Assembly: GCA_028693355.1 (NCBI GenBank)
Contig: JAQUVM010000001.1
Span: 1-64,000, forward strand
Length of the DNA stretch: 64,000 bases
DNA from: Burkholderiales bacterium
GTDB lineage: Bacteria > Pseudomonadota > Gammaproteobacteria > Burkholderiales > UBA11063
Direction of reading: 5' to 3'
Shown: positions 1 to 8,634 of the stretch, one piece after another
Layout: each line of letters starts with the position of its first letter
Position numbering within the stretch: position 1 is the stretch's first letter
The notes under the pieces: generated by a model
What the model was told of the DNA's origin: nothing
Databases searched by the model: none
The model's input: the letters and a program-made list of their open reading frames with translations, nothing else
Program-made: the position numbers and the translations under genes

Positions 1-2
1 TA

Positions 3-455
3 TCTAATATAGCTAAAAATCTAACAAATCTAACAAGTCTATATTTTAATGGTAATAAAATTAATCATGACAGTTTAGAGGCTGTAGTTCGATACCTGAC
101 AAATCTTACAGACTTAGCATTAGTAAATGCAGAAATTGGAGACAATGGCTTATTCGCAATAATTAAAAACATGAAAAACATTAAGCATTTAGATTTAAGC
201 TCAAATCAAATTACAAATAATGGTGCTCGCCAAATAAGCTATGGCTTAAAAAATCTTACTTACCTAAATCTAAGTAGCAATATAATTAGCGATTCTGGAG
301 CAAATGATATAATTAGAAATCTAAATAAGCTTACTTATTTAGACTTATCTAACAATAAAATTAGTGATAAAGTTAGAAGAGAAATCGAACTACAATATAA
401 GCCAGCTATGAATTATCGAATATCCGAAAAACCAAAGTATAGCAATACATTGTAA
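3..455 (+). CDS. Leucine-rich repeat protein, 3' part
   Basis: The frame is open from the left edge, so the gene starts outside the window; about 150 residues are visible. They form leucine-rich repeats of the ribonuclease-inhibitor type: units such as LTNLTSLYFNGNKI, IKHLDLSSNQI, LTYLNLSSNII and LTYLDLSNNKI recur about every 24-28 residues. Such repeats form a curved solenoid that binds other proteins. The final unit is followed by a short tail ending at TAA. No signal peptide can be judged because the N-terminus is missing. LRR proteins of this kind in Proteobacteria are sometimes secreted effectors, but nothing visible here shows that. An internal ATG at 171 lies inside a repeat and is unlikely to be the start. 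Confidence 0.85.
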   Translation, partial: SNIAKNLTNLTSLYFNGNKINHDSLEAVVRYLTNLTDLALVNAEIGDNGLFAIIKNMKNIKHLDLSSNQITNNGARQISYGLKNLTYLNLSSNIISDSGANDIIRNLNKLTYLDLSNNKISDKVRREIELQYKPAMNYRISEKPKYSNTL

Positions 456-473
456 CTAATACTTGCACGTTCA

Positions 474-545
474 TAAGATACCATAGTTATAACTTTAGTA
501 AGTATTAATATTTATTAATGCGAAAATTATAACCATGGTATCTTA
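474..545. repeat. Long inverted repeat between convergent genes
   Basis: The arms 474-492 and 527-545 are 19 bp each and match as reverse complements except for one base (core ATACCATAGTTATAA against its partner). The loop is 34 bp. The repeat lies between the ends of the LRR gene and hemB, which converge, so it may act as a terminator for both, but no clean T-tract follows either arm. Confidence 0.6.
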
Positions 546-588
546 CTCATATATGTGATGTAGTAAAAAATCTACTAGAAATATATTA

Positions 589-1581
589 TTACTTTAATAA
601 TCGTAAAATCTCCACTGCTGAATAAGTCCAAATAATGTCAGCACCAGCACGCTTAAACGATAGCATTGTTTCCATTAAAGTATTATCATAGTCAAGCCAA
701 CCATTTTGGCTAGCTGCTTTTAGCATAGCATATTCACCACTTACATGATAAACAGCCACAGGCATTTTTGATGCCTCTTTAACACGGTATACAATATCTA
801 AATACGGTAGCCCGGGTTTAACCATCAAAATATCTGCTCCTTCTGCTATATCTAATACAATCTCACGAATTGCTTCATCACCATTAGCTGGATGCATTTG
901 ATAATTAAACTTATCAGCCTTACCTAAGTTACCAGCAGAACCAACAGCATCACGAAATGGTCCATAGTATTTTGATGCATATTTAGCTGCATATGACATA
1001 ATGCCAACATTATGGTAACCATGAGCTTCTAAAGCCTCACGGATCAATCCTATTCTACCGTCCATCATATCAGATGGGCAAACATAATCCGCACCAGCTG
1101 AGGCATGACATAAAGCTTGCTTAACTAATACCTCATTAGTAATATCATTTAAAACATAACCATTTTCATCAATAATACCATCTTGTCCATGAATAGTATA
1201 TGGATCCAATGCAATATCTGTAAATATACCTAAATCTGGAAACTTAGTTTTTATAGCTTTGATAACACGAGGTACCAAACCGTGTGGATTATAGCACTCA
1301 GTTGCTAAATTATCTTTATTATCTTTAATAACAGGGAAGATACCAACACCCTGAAGGCCTAGTTTCACAGCTTCATCAAGAACATCTAATAATAAATCTA
1401 TACTAAGCCTACTTTGCCCTGGCATAGATAAAATATCTTCTTTAGTATTTGTCCCGTCTAAAACAAATACAGGATAAATTAAATCATTTGCAGTAATATG
1501 ATTTTCTTGAACAAGATTACGGATAAATTTTGCTTGACGATTTCTTCGCATTCTTACAATTGGATATGATAAATTTTGCAT
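589..1581 (-). CDS. hemB: Delta-aminolevulinic acid dehydratase (porphobilinogen synthase)
   Basis: HemB condenses two 5-aminolevulinate molecules to porphobilinogen in cytosolic haem synthesis. The two Schiff-base lysines are visible in SYAAKYASKYYGPFRDA and ILMVKPGLPYLDIV. The metal site reads DIALDPYTIHGQDGI, with Ala and Asp where zinc enzymes carry cysteines, so this is the magnesium-dependent type known from Pseudomonas. The frame could start at 1614 (341 residues). I chose the ATG at 1581 (330 residues) because a purine-rich AAAAAGAAG precedes it and the family usually begins shortly before the RxRRN motif. hemE lies about 6 kb away, so haem genes are nearby but not in one operon. Confidence 0.93.
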   Translation of the reverse strand: MQNLSYPIVRMRRNRQAKFIRNLVQENHITANDLIYPVFVLDGTNTKEDILSMPGQSRLSIDLLLDVLDEAVKLGLQGVGIFPVIKDNKDNLATECYNPHGLVPRVIKAIKTKFPDLGIFTDIALDPYTIHGQDGIIDENGYVLNDITNEVLVKQALCHASAGADYVCPSDMMDGRIGLIREALEAHGYHNVGIMSYAAKYASKYYGPFRDAVGSAGNLGKADKFNYQMHPANGDEAIREIVLDIAEGADILMVKPGLPYLDIVYRVKEASKMPVAVYHVSGEYAMLKAASQNGWLDYDNTLMETMLSFKRAGADIIWTYSAVEILRLLK

Positions 1582-1698
1582 CTTACTTCTTTTTAATAAT
1601 TTAACTCTAGTCATTATTTTACCATTTTTACAAATAACAAAAGTGGTACAAGTTGTACCACTTTAATCATTGCCCAAGTATAATTTGAAGAAGAATAC

Positions 1699-1879
1699 CT
1701 TACTCTAATTATTTGAATTATAGACTAAGAACAATGACTCAAAGCTGATGAGCTTACTTGAAGTATTTGAGGTGTGAGCAAGGAGTAATGATAAAAAATA
1801 TGCCGAAATGTACAAATAGTACATGAGAAGTATTTTTTGAATTACGACAATGCACACGTCTCAAAGACGATAAGTAAAA
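1699..1879 (+). repeat. Dispersed palindromic intergenic repeat, copy A
   Basis: This copy fills most of the gap between phaB and hemB, both on the minus strand. It carries the core inverted repeat ATGTACAAATAGTACAT at 1808-1824, then TGAGAAGTATTTTTTGA, and ends CTCAAAGACGATAAGTAAA directly at the phaB stop. The left side appears to hold two successive left ends (CTTACTCTAATTATTTGAA and CTTACTTGAAGTATTTGAGG), so a second partial unit may be present. Related copies lie at 7418, 11281, 16050 and 30990. Confidence 0.75.
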
Positions 1880-2617
1880 TTACATCATGTGTTGACCACC
1901 ATTAATAGCTAATTCCGCGCCTGTCATAAACCCAGAAAGATCTGAAGCTAGATAAGCAACTAAACCTGCAATTTCTTCTGGCTTACCTAAACGACCAACT
2001 GGAACACCTGCTATAATTTTATTACGAACTTCTTCAGCAATTGCCATAACCATATCAGTACCGATATAACCAGGAGCAATTGTATTAACAGTAACACCTT
2101 TTTTAGCACCTTCTTGAGCTAGGGCCATAGATAAACCATGGATACCTGCTTTAGCAGCTGAGTAATTTGCTTGACCAAATTGACCTTTTTGACCATTAAT
2201 AGAAGATATATTAACTACTCGCCCAAAACCACGCTCACACATACCATCAAATACTTGTTTAGTCATATTAAAAGCACTATTTAAATTTGTATTAATAACT
2301 GCTAACCATTGATCAACTGTCATTTTTTTAAATACTCCATCACGAGTGATACCTGCATTATTTACTAATACATCCACAGGACCGTATTGTTCTGTAACTT
2401 TAGCAACAGCTGTTACTGCATCATCAAAACTTGTAACATCACATTTTACAGCAAATACTTCAAAACCCTCTGATTTCATTTTTGCTGTCCATGCAGTTGC
2501 TGATTCGTCATCACCAACATAAGTAGTTGCTACTTTATGACCACTATTAATAAGTGCTTTACACATTGCAGTTCCTAAACCACCCATACCACCAGTTACT
2601 AATGCAACTCTAGACAT
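1880..2617 (-). CDS. phaB: Acetoacetyl-CoA reductase (short-chain dehydrogenase)
   Basis: PhaB reduces acetoacetyl-CoA to (R)-3-hydroxybutyryl-CoA with NADPH, the second step of polyhydroxybutyrate synthesis. The Rossmann glycine motif TGGMGGLG is at the N-terminus, NNAG follows near residue 86, and the Ser-Tyr-Lys triad appears in NISSINGQKGQFGQANYSAAK. The 246-residue length matches the family. The frame runs up to 2677, but the ATG at 2617 has a strong Shine-Dalgarno (TTGGGAGAATTTT) and begins with MSRVALVTGG, so it is the true start. No phaA or phaC is next to it. FabG, the fatty-acid homologue, is the main alternative, but the sequence around the active site is PhaB-like. Confidence 0.88.
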   Translation of the reverse strand: MSRVALVTGGMGGLGTAMCKALINSGHKVATTYVGDDESATAWTAKMKSEGFEVFAVKCDVTSFDDAVTAVAKVTEQYGPVDVLVNNAGITRDGVFKKMTVDQWLAVINTNLNSAFNMTKQVFDGMCERGFGRVVNISSINGQKGQFGQANYSAAKAGIHGLSMALAQEGAKKGVTVNTIAPGYIGTDMVMAIAEEVRNKIIAGVPVGRLGKPEEIAGLVAYLASDLSGFMTGAELAINGGQHMM

Positions 2618-2676
2618 AAAATTCTCCCAATAAGGTAAAATACCTGTTATATAAATTTTTAATAAAATAAAAGCCA

Positions 2677-3432
2677 ATGACCGTAATATTCATCCATAGA
2701 CTTTTACAAAGTTTTTTACTACCACCACTTAACTCACTAATTATTATATTACTTAGTATGATTTTTTTCAAGAATAAGATAAAAAGAAACTTTGGAGTTG
2801 GTGTTGGTATTGCATTATTATACCTACAATCTACTCCTTACGTTGCATATCATCTAAATACTATGATTGCTCCGCCTCCTATGAAAATTAGTGCACTTTC
2901 AGATGCTAGAGCAATTGTTGTTTTAGGTGGAGGTGTAAATAACAATGCAACAGAGTATGAGATGAATGCAGTTTCAAATGTGGAAACATTTTCAAGAGTC
3001 CGATACACCGCATATTTGGCCCATAAAGCACCACAACTTCCAATATTTGCATCAGGTGGCACAATTGATACAAAAGACTCAGAAGCCAGCCTAATGAGTA
3101 AAGCACTTAAAAATGAGTTTAAAGTAAGTAACAAAATATTTTTAGAGCCAGACTCAAAAACAACCTCTGAAAATGCTAAATACACATCTAAGATACTACT
3201 TGAATACCATATACATAAAATTGCTTTAGTTACATCAGCAAGCCATATGAGAAGAGCCCAGGCACTCTTTGAGCAAAATGGAATTGAAGTAATCGCAGCA
3301 CCAACATCATATTATTATTTAGGGTACTACAACTTAAAAATACTTTGGTTTATTCCAACTTCTATTGCTATGTCTACTACATCCGCCATACTACACGAAT
3401 TAATTGGTTATATTTATGACGTTAATATATAA
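2677..3432 (+). CDS. ElyC/SanA/YdcF-family membrane protein (DUF218)
   Basis: Two hydrophobic N-terminal segments (about residues 5-30 and 38-58) are followed by a DUF218 domain. The domain shows AIVVLGGGV near residue 84, then ASGGTIDT and ENAKYTSKIL, and ends with VTSASHMRRAQALFEQ. This matches ElyC of E. coli, an inner-membrane protein linked to cell-envelope integrity and undecaprenyl-phosphate use; the activity of the family is not settled. The gene diverges from phaB. No clear ribosome-binding site precedes the ATG at 2677, so a start slightly downstream is possible. A strong terminator overlaps the stop codon. Confidence 0.8.
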   Translation: MTVIFIHRLLQSFLLPPLNSLIIILLSMIFFKNKIKRNFGVGVGIALLYLQSTPYVAYHLNTMIAPPPMKISALSDARAIVVLGGGVNNNATEYEMNAVSNVETFSRVRYTAYLAHKAPQLPIFASGGTIDTKDSEASLMSKALKNEFKVSNKIFLEPDSKTTSENAKYTSKILLEYHIHKIALVTSASHMRRAQALFEQNGIEVIAAPTSYYYLGYYNLKILWFIPTSIAMSTTSAILHELIGYIYDVNI

Positions 3433-3468
3433 AAAAATCCCATCACTATATTTGTGATGGGATTTTTT
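3432..3468. terminator. Bidirectional rho-independent terminator
   Basis: Arms 3432-3446 and 3454-3468 form a perfect 15-bp stem (AAAAAATCCCATCAC and its complement) with a 7-base loop. The A and T tracts let it serve both converging genes. Confidence 0.9.
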
Positions 3469-3482
3469 AGTATTACTACTTA

Positions 3483-4670
3483 TTAGTTGAATAAAACACC
3501 AGAACCAGAGTTTTTATCAGTATTTGCTAATGCTGTAGCTTTAGCAGAAGACATTACAAATAATTGGTATACTTGTTCAGGGCTTAATACACCATTTGTG
3601 CGTTTAGCAATATCATCAAAGTTAACTAGTTTGTTTAAGTAAACATTGTTAGCTTTGTTAGATTTGTATAAAGAGTAACTACATACATCGTAATCTTTAT
3701 TGCTATCTGATAATTTTTTACCTGTTAATGAAACATAAGTAATATTTAATGAATCACCAATGATATTTTTCTTATCTGCACCAAAGATATTTAATGCGTT
3801 ACGTACTTTTGAATCAGGTTGTGACGCTAATACTAAAGCTCTTAAAGATACATTGTTTTGTGATGCTGTATTGAATGAATCTCTGAAATCATCCATTGCT
3901 GCATTACAAGTTTTATTATTAATACTTGCATCAATAGCTTTTGCAACAGTTTGTTTAGTATCTGCTTTTTGTGCAGCTACAAATTCATTTACACGAGCAA
4001 CAAATTTGTCACCAGAATAGTAACTAGCATTTGCTAAAAATACGTTTGCAGTTGCAGCTACAGAACCAACAGTTGCAGCATAAATAGTAGCTTTTTTATC
4101 TAGATCTTTACTAGTGTCAGCTTCATGAGATACGATACAATCAGCAGTTTTCTTAACATCTATAATAGCACGAAGCCATTTTTTACCAGTTTTCTCTATC
4201 GTAGCATTTTGGTAAGAACATAAGAATAAATTAGCTTCACGATTAACTACAAAATAACCACCTTTATTAACACCAGCATCATTGAAAACAGCTGTTCTAG
4301 ATGTTTGGTATTGATTAATTTCAGATTTAGCAAGGTTAATAGCTTGATTAATATCAGCAGCACTTGCACCTACTTTTAAGTTTAATACATATTGATTAGC
4401 TTTTACTAAGTGAGGAAGCGCTTTAGCTTCGTATGCATTCATAAATCCAGCCATACCAATGCTACCATTTGTTTTTGCACGGTAAACTAATTGTTTATTA
4501 AATTCAGCATAAGCGTCATTTTCAGCTGATTGTGCATCATTAACTTTTGCAACATCAGATGTAACATTATTTAAAAAATTTGTATACGCTTGTGTTGGAG
4601 CTACAGTTGCAGCAAAAGAACTTGCAGTTAATGTAGTAATAAGTGTACCTATGATCATTTTCAATTTCAT
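3483..4670 (-). CDS. Exported protein of unknown function
   Basis: The 395-residue product begins with a clear signal peptide (MKLKMIIGTLITTLTASSFA), probably cut after Ala20. The mature part is alanine-, asparagine- and lysine-rich, predicted mainly helical, and has five cysteines. I recognise no domain. The ATG at 4670 has a good ribosome-binding site (AAAGGGAAATTATA). The gene converges with the DUF218 gene over a shared terminator and diverges from a lysR gene 151 bp away, so that regulator could control it. The location is likely the periplasm, since no lipobox or C-terminal outer-membrane signature is seen. Confidence 0.75.
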   Translation of the reverse strand: MKLKMIIGTLITTLTASSFAATVAPTQAYTNFLNNVTSDVAKVNDAQSAENDAYAEFNKQLVYRAKTNGSIGMAGFMNAYEAKALPHLVKANQYVLNLKVGASAADINQAINLAKSEINQYQTSRTAVFNDAGVNKGGYFVVNREANLFLCSYQNATIEKTGKKWLRAIIDVKKTADCIVSHEADTSKDLDKKATIYAATVGSVAATANVFLANASYYSGDKFVARVNEFVAAQKADTKQTVAKAIDASINNKTCNAAMDDFRDSFNTASQNNVSLRALVLASQPDSKVRNALNIFGADKKNIIGDSLNITYVSLTGKKLSDSNKDYDVCSYSLYKSNKANNVYLNKLVNFDDIAKRTNGVLSPEQVYQLFVMSSAKATALANTDKNSGSGVLFN

Positions 4671-4749
4671 TATAATTTCCCTTTAAAAGTTATTTCTCAT
4701 CTCAAGTATGCATTATATACATTTATACAAACTTTGTTTTTTAAATTTT

Positions 4750-4787
4750 GGAATAAATGTCTGATAAAAAGGAATAAATGTTATAAT
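4750..4787 (+). promoter_or_regulatory. Direct repeat and -10 box in the lysR upstream region
   Basis: The 11-mer GGAATAAATGT occurs at 4750-4760 and again at 4771-4781, a 21-bp period equal to two helical turns. The second copy abuts TATAAT at 4782-4787, a perfect -10 hexamer reading toward lysR. This spacing suggests a regulator-binding site that could control lysR and the divergent exported-protein gene. No good -35 hexamer is seen. Confidence 0.5.
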
Positions 4788-4821
4788 ATAGTACTAATCA
4801 CAAACATATTGGATTTATATA

Positions 4822-5721
4822 ATGTTTGATAATATCGCTTTATTTACAGAATTGGTAGAAAGAAAAAGCTTTACAGATACAGCTAGACATAATAATATTT
4901 CGCAATCAACTCTAAGCAAAAGAATATCTCAACTAGAACAAAATTTTGGCACAACTCTAATTGTTCACAGTACTAGGAACTTTGAAATAACAAAAGATGG
5001 GTATCTAGTATATAATCAATTTAAATCTCTAAGAAAACAATTAAAGCAGAGCATAGACCTTATTAAAAATGAAGAAGATCTGGACAAAACTCTTAGAGCA
5101 AACATATCCACATCATTTGCTTATGAAGTAATATGTCCTTACCTTCATGAATTTACCAAAAGCCATCCAAAAATATCATTAGATGTATTTTTTCAGCATA
5201 GCTACGAGGAAGATCCTCTAGATGGTTTTGATATTGCAATTACAAATTTCCCGATAGATAACGAGGATTATGCTAATTATCTAATTTTTAAAGAACCAGC
5301 CCAATTATTTTGCTCACCACAATATGTAGAAAAATATGGTTTACCAAAAGCAATAAATGAATTAGAAAATCACCGTTTCATTGGTATTATATCTAATACT
5401 CCAGTAATTCACTCACCACCATATATAACTTTTACCCATCGCTACTCTAAAGAAGAAATTATTTTTAATAATCTTTCTAATAGATTAAAAACTAATTTAC
5501 CATCACATATGAAACAAATCGGTATGCATGGCGATTATATCTTTGGTAGTTGGAAGCGTCTATGTGATAAAGAAATTCAGACAGGTAAAATAATTACTGT
5601 ATTACCTGATTATGAAGTATATACCTCTGAATTTTTCATAACAGTTCGCAAAGAACACAGCACCGCAGAAGATAAATTTGTAGATTTTATCTATCGTTGT
5701 GTTAATAGATTCACAGCATAA
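4822..5721 (+). CDS. LysR-family transcriptional regulator
   Basis: The 299-residue protein has the LysR winged helix at residues 1-60 (FTELVERKSFTDTARHNNIS, then STLSKRISQLE) and a substrate-binding effector domain from about residue 90. It has the normal length for the family. An AEC-type transporter begins 10 bp after its stop in the same direction, so the transporter is the likely target. A direct repeat overlaps the -10 region upstream and may be an autoregulatory site. The ligand cannot be read from the sequence. Confidence 0.88.
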   Translation: MFDNIALFTELVERKSFTDTARHNNISQSTLSKRISQLEQNFGTTLIVHSTRNFEITKDGYLVYNQFKSLRKQLKQSIDLIKNEEDLDKTLRANISTSFAYEVICPYLHEFTKSHPKISLDVFFQHSYEEDPLDGFDIAITNFPIDNEDYANYLIFKEPAQLFCSPQYVEKYGLPKAINELENHRFIGIISNTPVIHSPPYITFTHRYSKEEIIFNNLSNRLKTNLPSHMKQIGMHGDYIFGSWKRLCDKEIQTGKIITVLPDYEVYTSEFFITVRKEHSTAEDKFVDFIYRCVNRFTA

Positions 5722-5731
5722 GCTATTTTAT

Positions 5732-6655
5732 ATGAATTCTTTTATCACCGCCATTCTCTCTGTAGCCATTGTTGTAATTATTGGGTTTATCGCAGGTAAA
5801 ACTAAAATTATTGACAAGCATCATGATGGCGGCTTTAATATATATATATTAAAATTTAGCTTACCTATTTTGCTATTTGACGTAACAGCAAACGCTAAAC
5901 TAGATGAAATTTTAGATTTTAAAATGAATATGGCTTTTTTGGCGGCTTTCATTGGTATATATATTATTATATTTATAATCCACAAACTTCTTTTCAAACG
6001 AAATATTCAACAAAGTGCACAAAGTTCATTTCTTTGCACATACCCCAATACAGCATTCTTAGGAATCCCCCTAATGACCTCTATTGTGGGTTCACAAGCA
6101 ATGATACCTATTACTATTAGTAATATAATAGCTGGGGTTATTATTATTCCAATGACATTAATATTAATTGAGATTGGTTTACAAAAAGGTGAAAAAGTTA
6201 ATTTAAAGCACATTGTAATACGCGTAATAAAAACACCTTTAATGTTTATGTCATTTTTGGGAATATTATTTGCTATTTGTGGAATAAAACTCCCAGAAAT
6301 TATCGATCATAGTTTCAAAACTATTGGGAGCACATCCGCTGGTGTATCACTTTTTACTTTAGGTTTAATTATTTCACGTTTTAGAATAGTGATAACTAAG
6401 ATGGTGTTATTTAATGTATGTTGTAAAAATATACTGCATCCATTTATTATGTTATTTTTTGTGAAGTTGTTGCATATTGATGGGCTAATTGCCAAAGAAT
6501 TAATTATATTGTGCGCTATGCCACCGGCTATAGCAACAACTATTTTTAGTGTAACTTTTGATATTGATGCTAAAGAAAATATAAGTAGCAATATTTTGGC
6601 AACCATTTTATCAATATTTAGCATGTTTGGTTTTATGATATGGTTACAACTATAA
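5732..6655 (+). CDS. AEC-family (auxin efflux carrier type) transporter
   Basis: The 307-residue protein has about ten hydrophobic segments and the family's N-terminal and C-terminal bundles. It resembles AEC permeases, several of which move malonate or other organic acids across the inner membrane. The frame extends to a GTG at 5699 inside lysR, but the ATG at 5732 gives the usual AEC start (MNSFITAILSVAIVVIIGF). The 10-bp gap to lysR suggests co-transcription. The conserved intramembrane charged and proline positions in PNTAFLGIPLM fit the family. The substrate is unknown. Confidence 0.83.
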   Translation: MNSFITAILSVAIVVIIGFIAGKTKIIDKHHDGGFNIYILKFSLPILLFDVTANAKLDEILDFKMNMAFLAAFIGIYIIIFIIHKLLFKRNIQQSAQSSFLCTYPNTAFLGIPLMTSIVGSQAMIPITISNIIAGVIIIPMTLILIEIGLQKGEKVNLKHIVIRVIKTPLMFMSFLGILFAICGIKLPEIIDHSFKTIGSTSAGVSLFTLGLIISRFRIVITKMVLFNVCCKNILHPFIMLFFVKLLHIDGLIAKELIILCAMPPAIATTIFSVTFDIDAKENISSNILATILSIFSMFGFMIWLQL

Positions 6656-6686
6656 CTTACGCTGCATCTTTCAGCTTAAATGTAAA

Positions 6687-7409
6687 CTATTCAGTAGATA
6701 ACCAGTTTATTGGAGTTTGAGAAGTTTTAATTAAGTACTCATTAGTTAATTTGAAATGATCACAACCAAAAAACCCACGGCTAGCAGATAACGGAGAAGG
6801 GTGTACCCCTTCTAGAACTAAATGTTTATTTTTATCAATCAAAGTCTTTTTATTTCTTGCAAAATTACCCCATAATATAAAAACGCAATTTTGGTTATTT
6901 GTACTAATTTGCTTGATAATTTTATCAGTTATTTCTTGCCACCCGATATGGCTTAATGAGTTGGCTTGATCTTTAATAACAGTAAGAGTTGCATTAATTA
7001 GCATAATGCCCTGAGATTCCCATTTATTTAACAAAGTTCCATCGTAATTAGCAAAAACAGGGTTAAATTCATTTACTAACTCTTTAAAAATATTACGTAA
7101 TGACGGTGGAGTTTTTATCCCTGAGTTAACAGCAAAAGCTAAACCATTTGCTTCATTTTCACCATGATATGGGTCTTGCCCAATAATCACAACCTTATAA
7201 AAGTTACAAGGTTTTTCTAAGACACGTAAAGTTTGTTCGCTTGGAGGATAGATAGTTTCTACTTTAGACAACTCAGTTAACTTACCATCTACAAAAGATA
7301 ATTGATCACAGCAGTTATCCTCTAAGAATAACTGCCAGTCTGAAGAAATTTTATTAAATGAATCTGCTAAATAATTTAATTTTCTATTAAGTTTATTTTG
7401 ATACATCAT
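6687..7409 (-). CDS. ung: Uracil-DNA glycosylase
   Basis: Ung removes uracil from DNA to start base-excision repair. The catalytic water-activating motif GQDPYHGE, the uracil-binding stretch ANGLAFAV, the LLINATLTV strand and the DNA-intercalation motif HPSPLSASRGFFG are all intact. At 240 residues it is slightly longer than the usual 220-230, with the excess at the N-terminus. A ribosome-binding site (AAGGCGAG) precedes two adjacent ATG codons at 7409 and 7406. Repeat copy B separates it from hemE upstream. It converges with the AEC transporter gene. Confidence 0.95.
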   Translation of the reverse strand: MMYQNKLNRKLNYLADSFNKISSDWQLFLEDNCCDQLSFVDGKLTELSKVETIYPPSEQTLRVLEKPCNFYKVVIIGQDPYHGENEANGLAFAVNSGIKTPPSLRNIFKELVNEFNPVFANYDGTLLNKWESQGIMLINATLTVIKDQANSLSHIGWQEITDKIIKQISTNNQNCVFILWGNFARNKKTLIDKNKHLVLEGVHPSPLSASRGFFGCDHFKLTNEYLIKTSQTPINWLSTE

Positions 7410-7417
7410 TTTACTCG

Positions 7418-7546
7418 CCTTACTCGAAGTATTTAGGTTTTAGACTAGAAACAACTAAAACAAATGACTTCGACATGTACAAATGGTACATGAGAAGCAT
7501 TTTTTGAGGTGTGACAACGTATAAAACTCAAAGACGAAGAGTAAAT
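7418..7546 (+). repeat. Dispersed palindromic intergenic repeat, copy B
   Basis: This is the clearest copy. It starts CTTACTCGAAGTATTTAGG, has the core ATGTACAAATGGTACAT at 7475-7491, continues TGAGAAGCATTTTTTGAGG, and ends AACTCAAAGACGAAGAGTAA. The two ends are imperfect reverse complements, so the whole unit can fold as one long hairpin. It lies between hemE and ung, both on the minus strand. Confidence 0.8.
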
Positions 7547-7563
7547 ATGACATTGCTCACGAT

Positions 7564-8634
7564 TTAAAGATGCAGAGAATATTCGTGGACAGCATCAACA
7601 AGGCATTCTACATTCTCAGGCTTCGCCGTTGGCAATATACCATGCCCAAGGTTAAAAATATGACCATCTAAGCTGCCATTATTAGCATCTTGATATTTAG
7701 TCAAAATACTTTTAACAGTTGCACGAATAGTATTAAAATCAGCTACAGATAAAATAACAGGATCTAAATTACCTTGTAATACCTTATTGGTCTTACCTCT
7801 TGCTGTTGATAAATCACACGTCCAATCAATTCCTAAAGCATCACAAGATAATGTATTTAATTGATCCAACCAAACTCCGCCACCTTTAGTAAAAACTATG
7901 CTTGGGACATTATACTCAGGTAAACTCAATTTTATTCTTTGTAAGATCTTTTCTAAATACTGTAATGAAAACTCTTTGAATGTAGCAGGAGTTAAAACAC
8001 CTCCCCAACTATCAAATAACATAATCGTATCTACACCAGATTTTATCTGGCAAACAAGATAATCAGCAACTGCAATCGATATCTTATCTAGCAATAAATG
8101 CAATAGTTTTGGCTCACTATAAACCCAAGCTTTAATTTTTTCATAATTTTTACTAGCACCACCTTCAAGCATATAGCATGCCAAGGTCCAAGGAGAACCA
8201 CTAAAACCTATTAGCGGGATATTATTTGGTAACTCCTGCTTTAAATTACGAATAGTACTCATAACATACGCCAAATCTATTTCTGGTATAACAGTTTTTA
8301 GCATATCTATATCAAGACTATTTTTTATTGGATTTGCAAATTTAGGCCCTTCACCATCAGTAAAATATAGATCAAGACCCATAGCTTCAGGAACTACAAG
8401 AATATCACTAAACATAATTGATGCGTCTAATTGAAAGCGTCTAATCGGCTGTAGCGTTACTTCTGTTGCTAATTCTGGGTTTTTACACAAAGAGAGAAAG
8501 CTTCCTGCTTTCTCTCTTGTGTTTCTATACTCTGGTAAATAACGACCAGCTTGACGCATTAACCATATAGGTGTATACGTCGTATTATTTTTGCTTAATA
8601 CATTTAGAAAATTACTATTTTTCAACTTCTGCAA
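7564..8634 (-). CDS. hemE: Uroporphyrinogen decarboxylase
   Basis: HemE decarboxylates the four acetate groups of uroporphyrinogen III to give coproporphyrinogen III in the cytosol. The signature PIWLMRQAGRYLPEYR is at residues 22-37 and IGFSGSPWTLACYMLEGG near residues 142-159. The active-site Asp lies in ASIMFSDIL, and the C-terminus carries GHGILP. The 356-residue length is normal. Its start overlaps the end of rppH by 20 bp, so the two are translationally coupled. With hemB nearby, the region carries two non-adjacent haem genes. Confidence 0.96.
   Translation of the reverse strand: MQKLKNSNFLNVLSKNNTTYTPIWLMRQAGRYLPEYRNTREKAGSFLSLCKNPELATEVTLQPIRRFQLDASIMFSDILVVPEAMGLDLYFTDGEGPKFANPIKNSLDIDMLKTVIPEIDLAYVMSTIRNLKQELPNNIPLIGFSGSPWTLACYMLEGGASKNYEKIKAWVYSEPKLLHLLLDKISIAVADYLVCQIKSGVDTIMLFDSWGGVLTPATFKEFSLQYLEKILQRIKLSLPEYNVPSIVFTKGGGVWLDQLNTLSCDALGIDWTCDLSTARGKTNKVLQGNLDPVILSVADFNTIRATVKSILTKYQDANNGSLDGHIFNLGHGILPTAKPENVECLVDAVHEYSLHL

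Noticed and set aside
2618-2677. Longer N-terminus for phaB
   Set aside because: The extra 20 residues have no homology to the family, and the strong Shine-Dalgarno lies just before the ATG at 2617.
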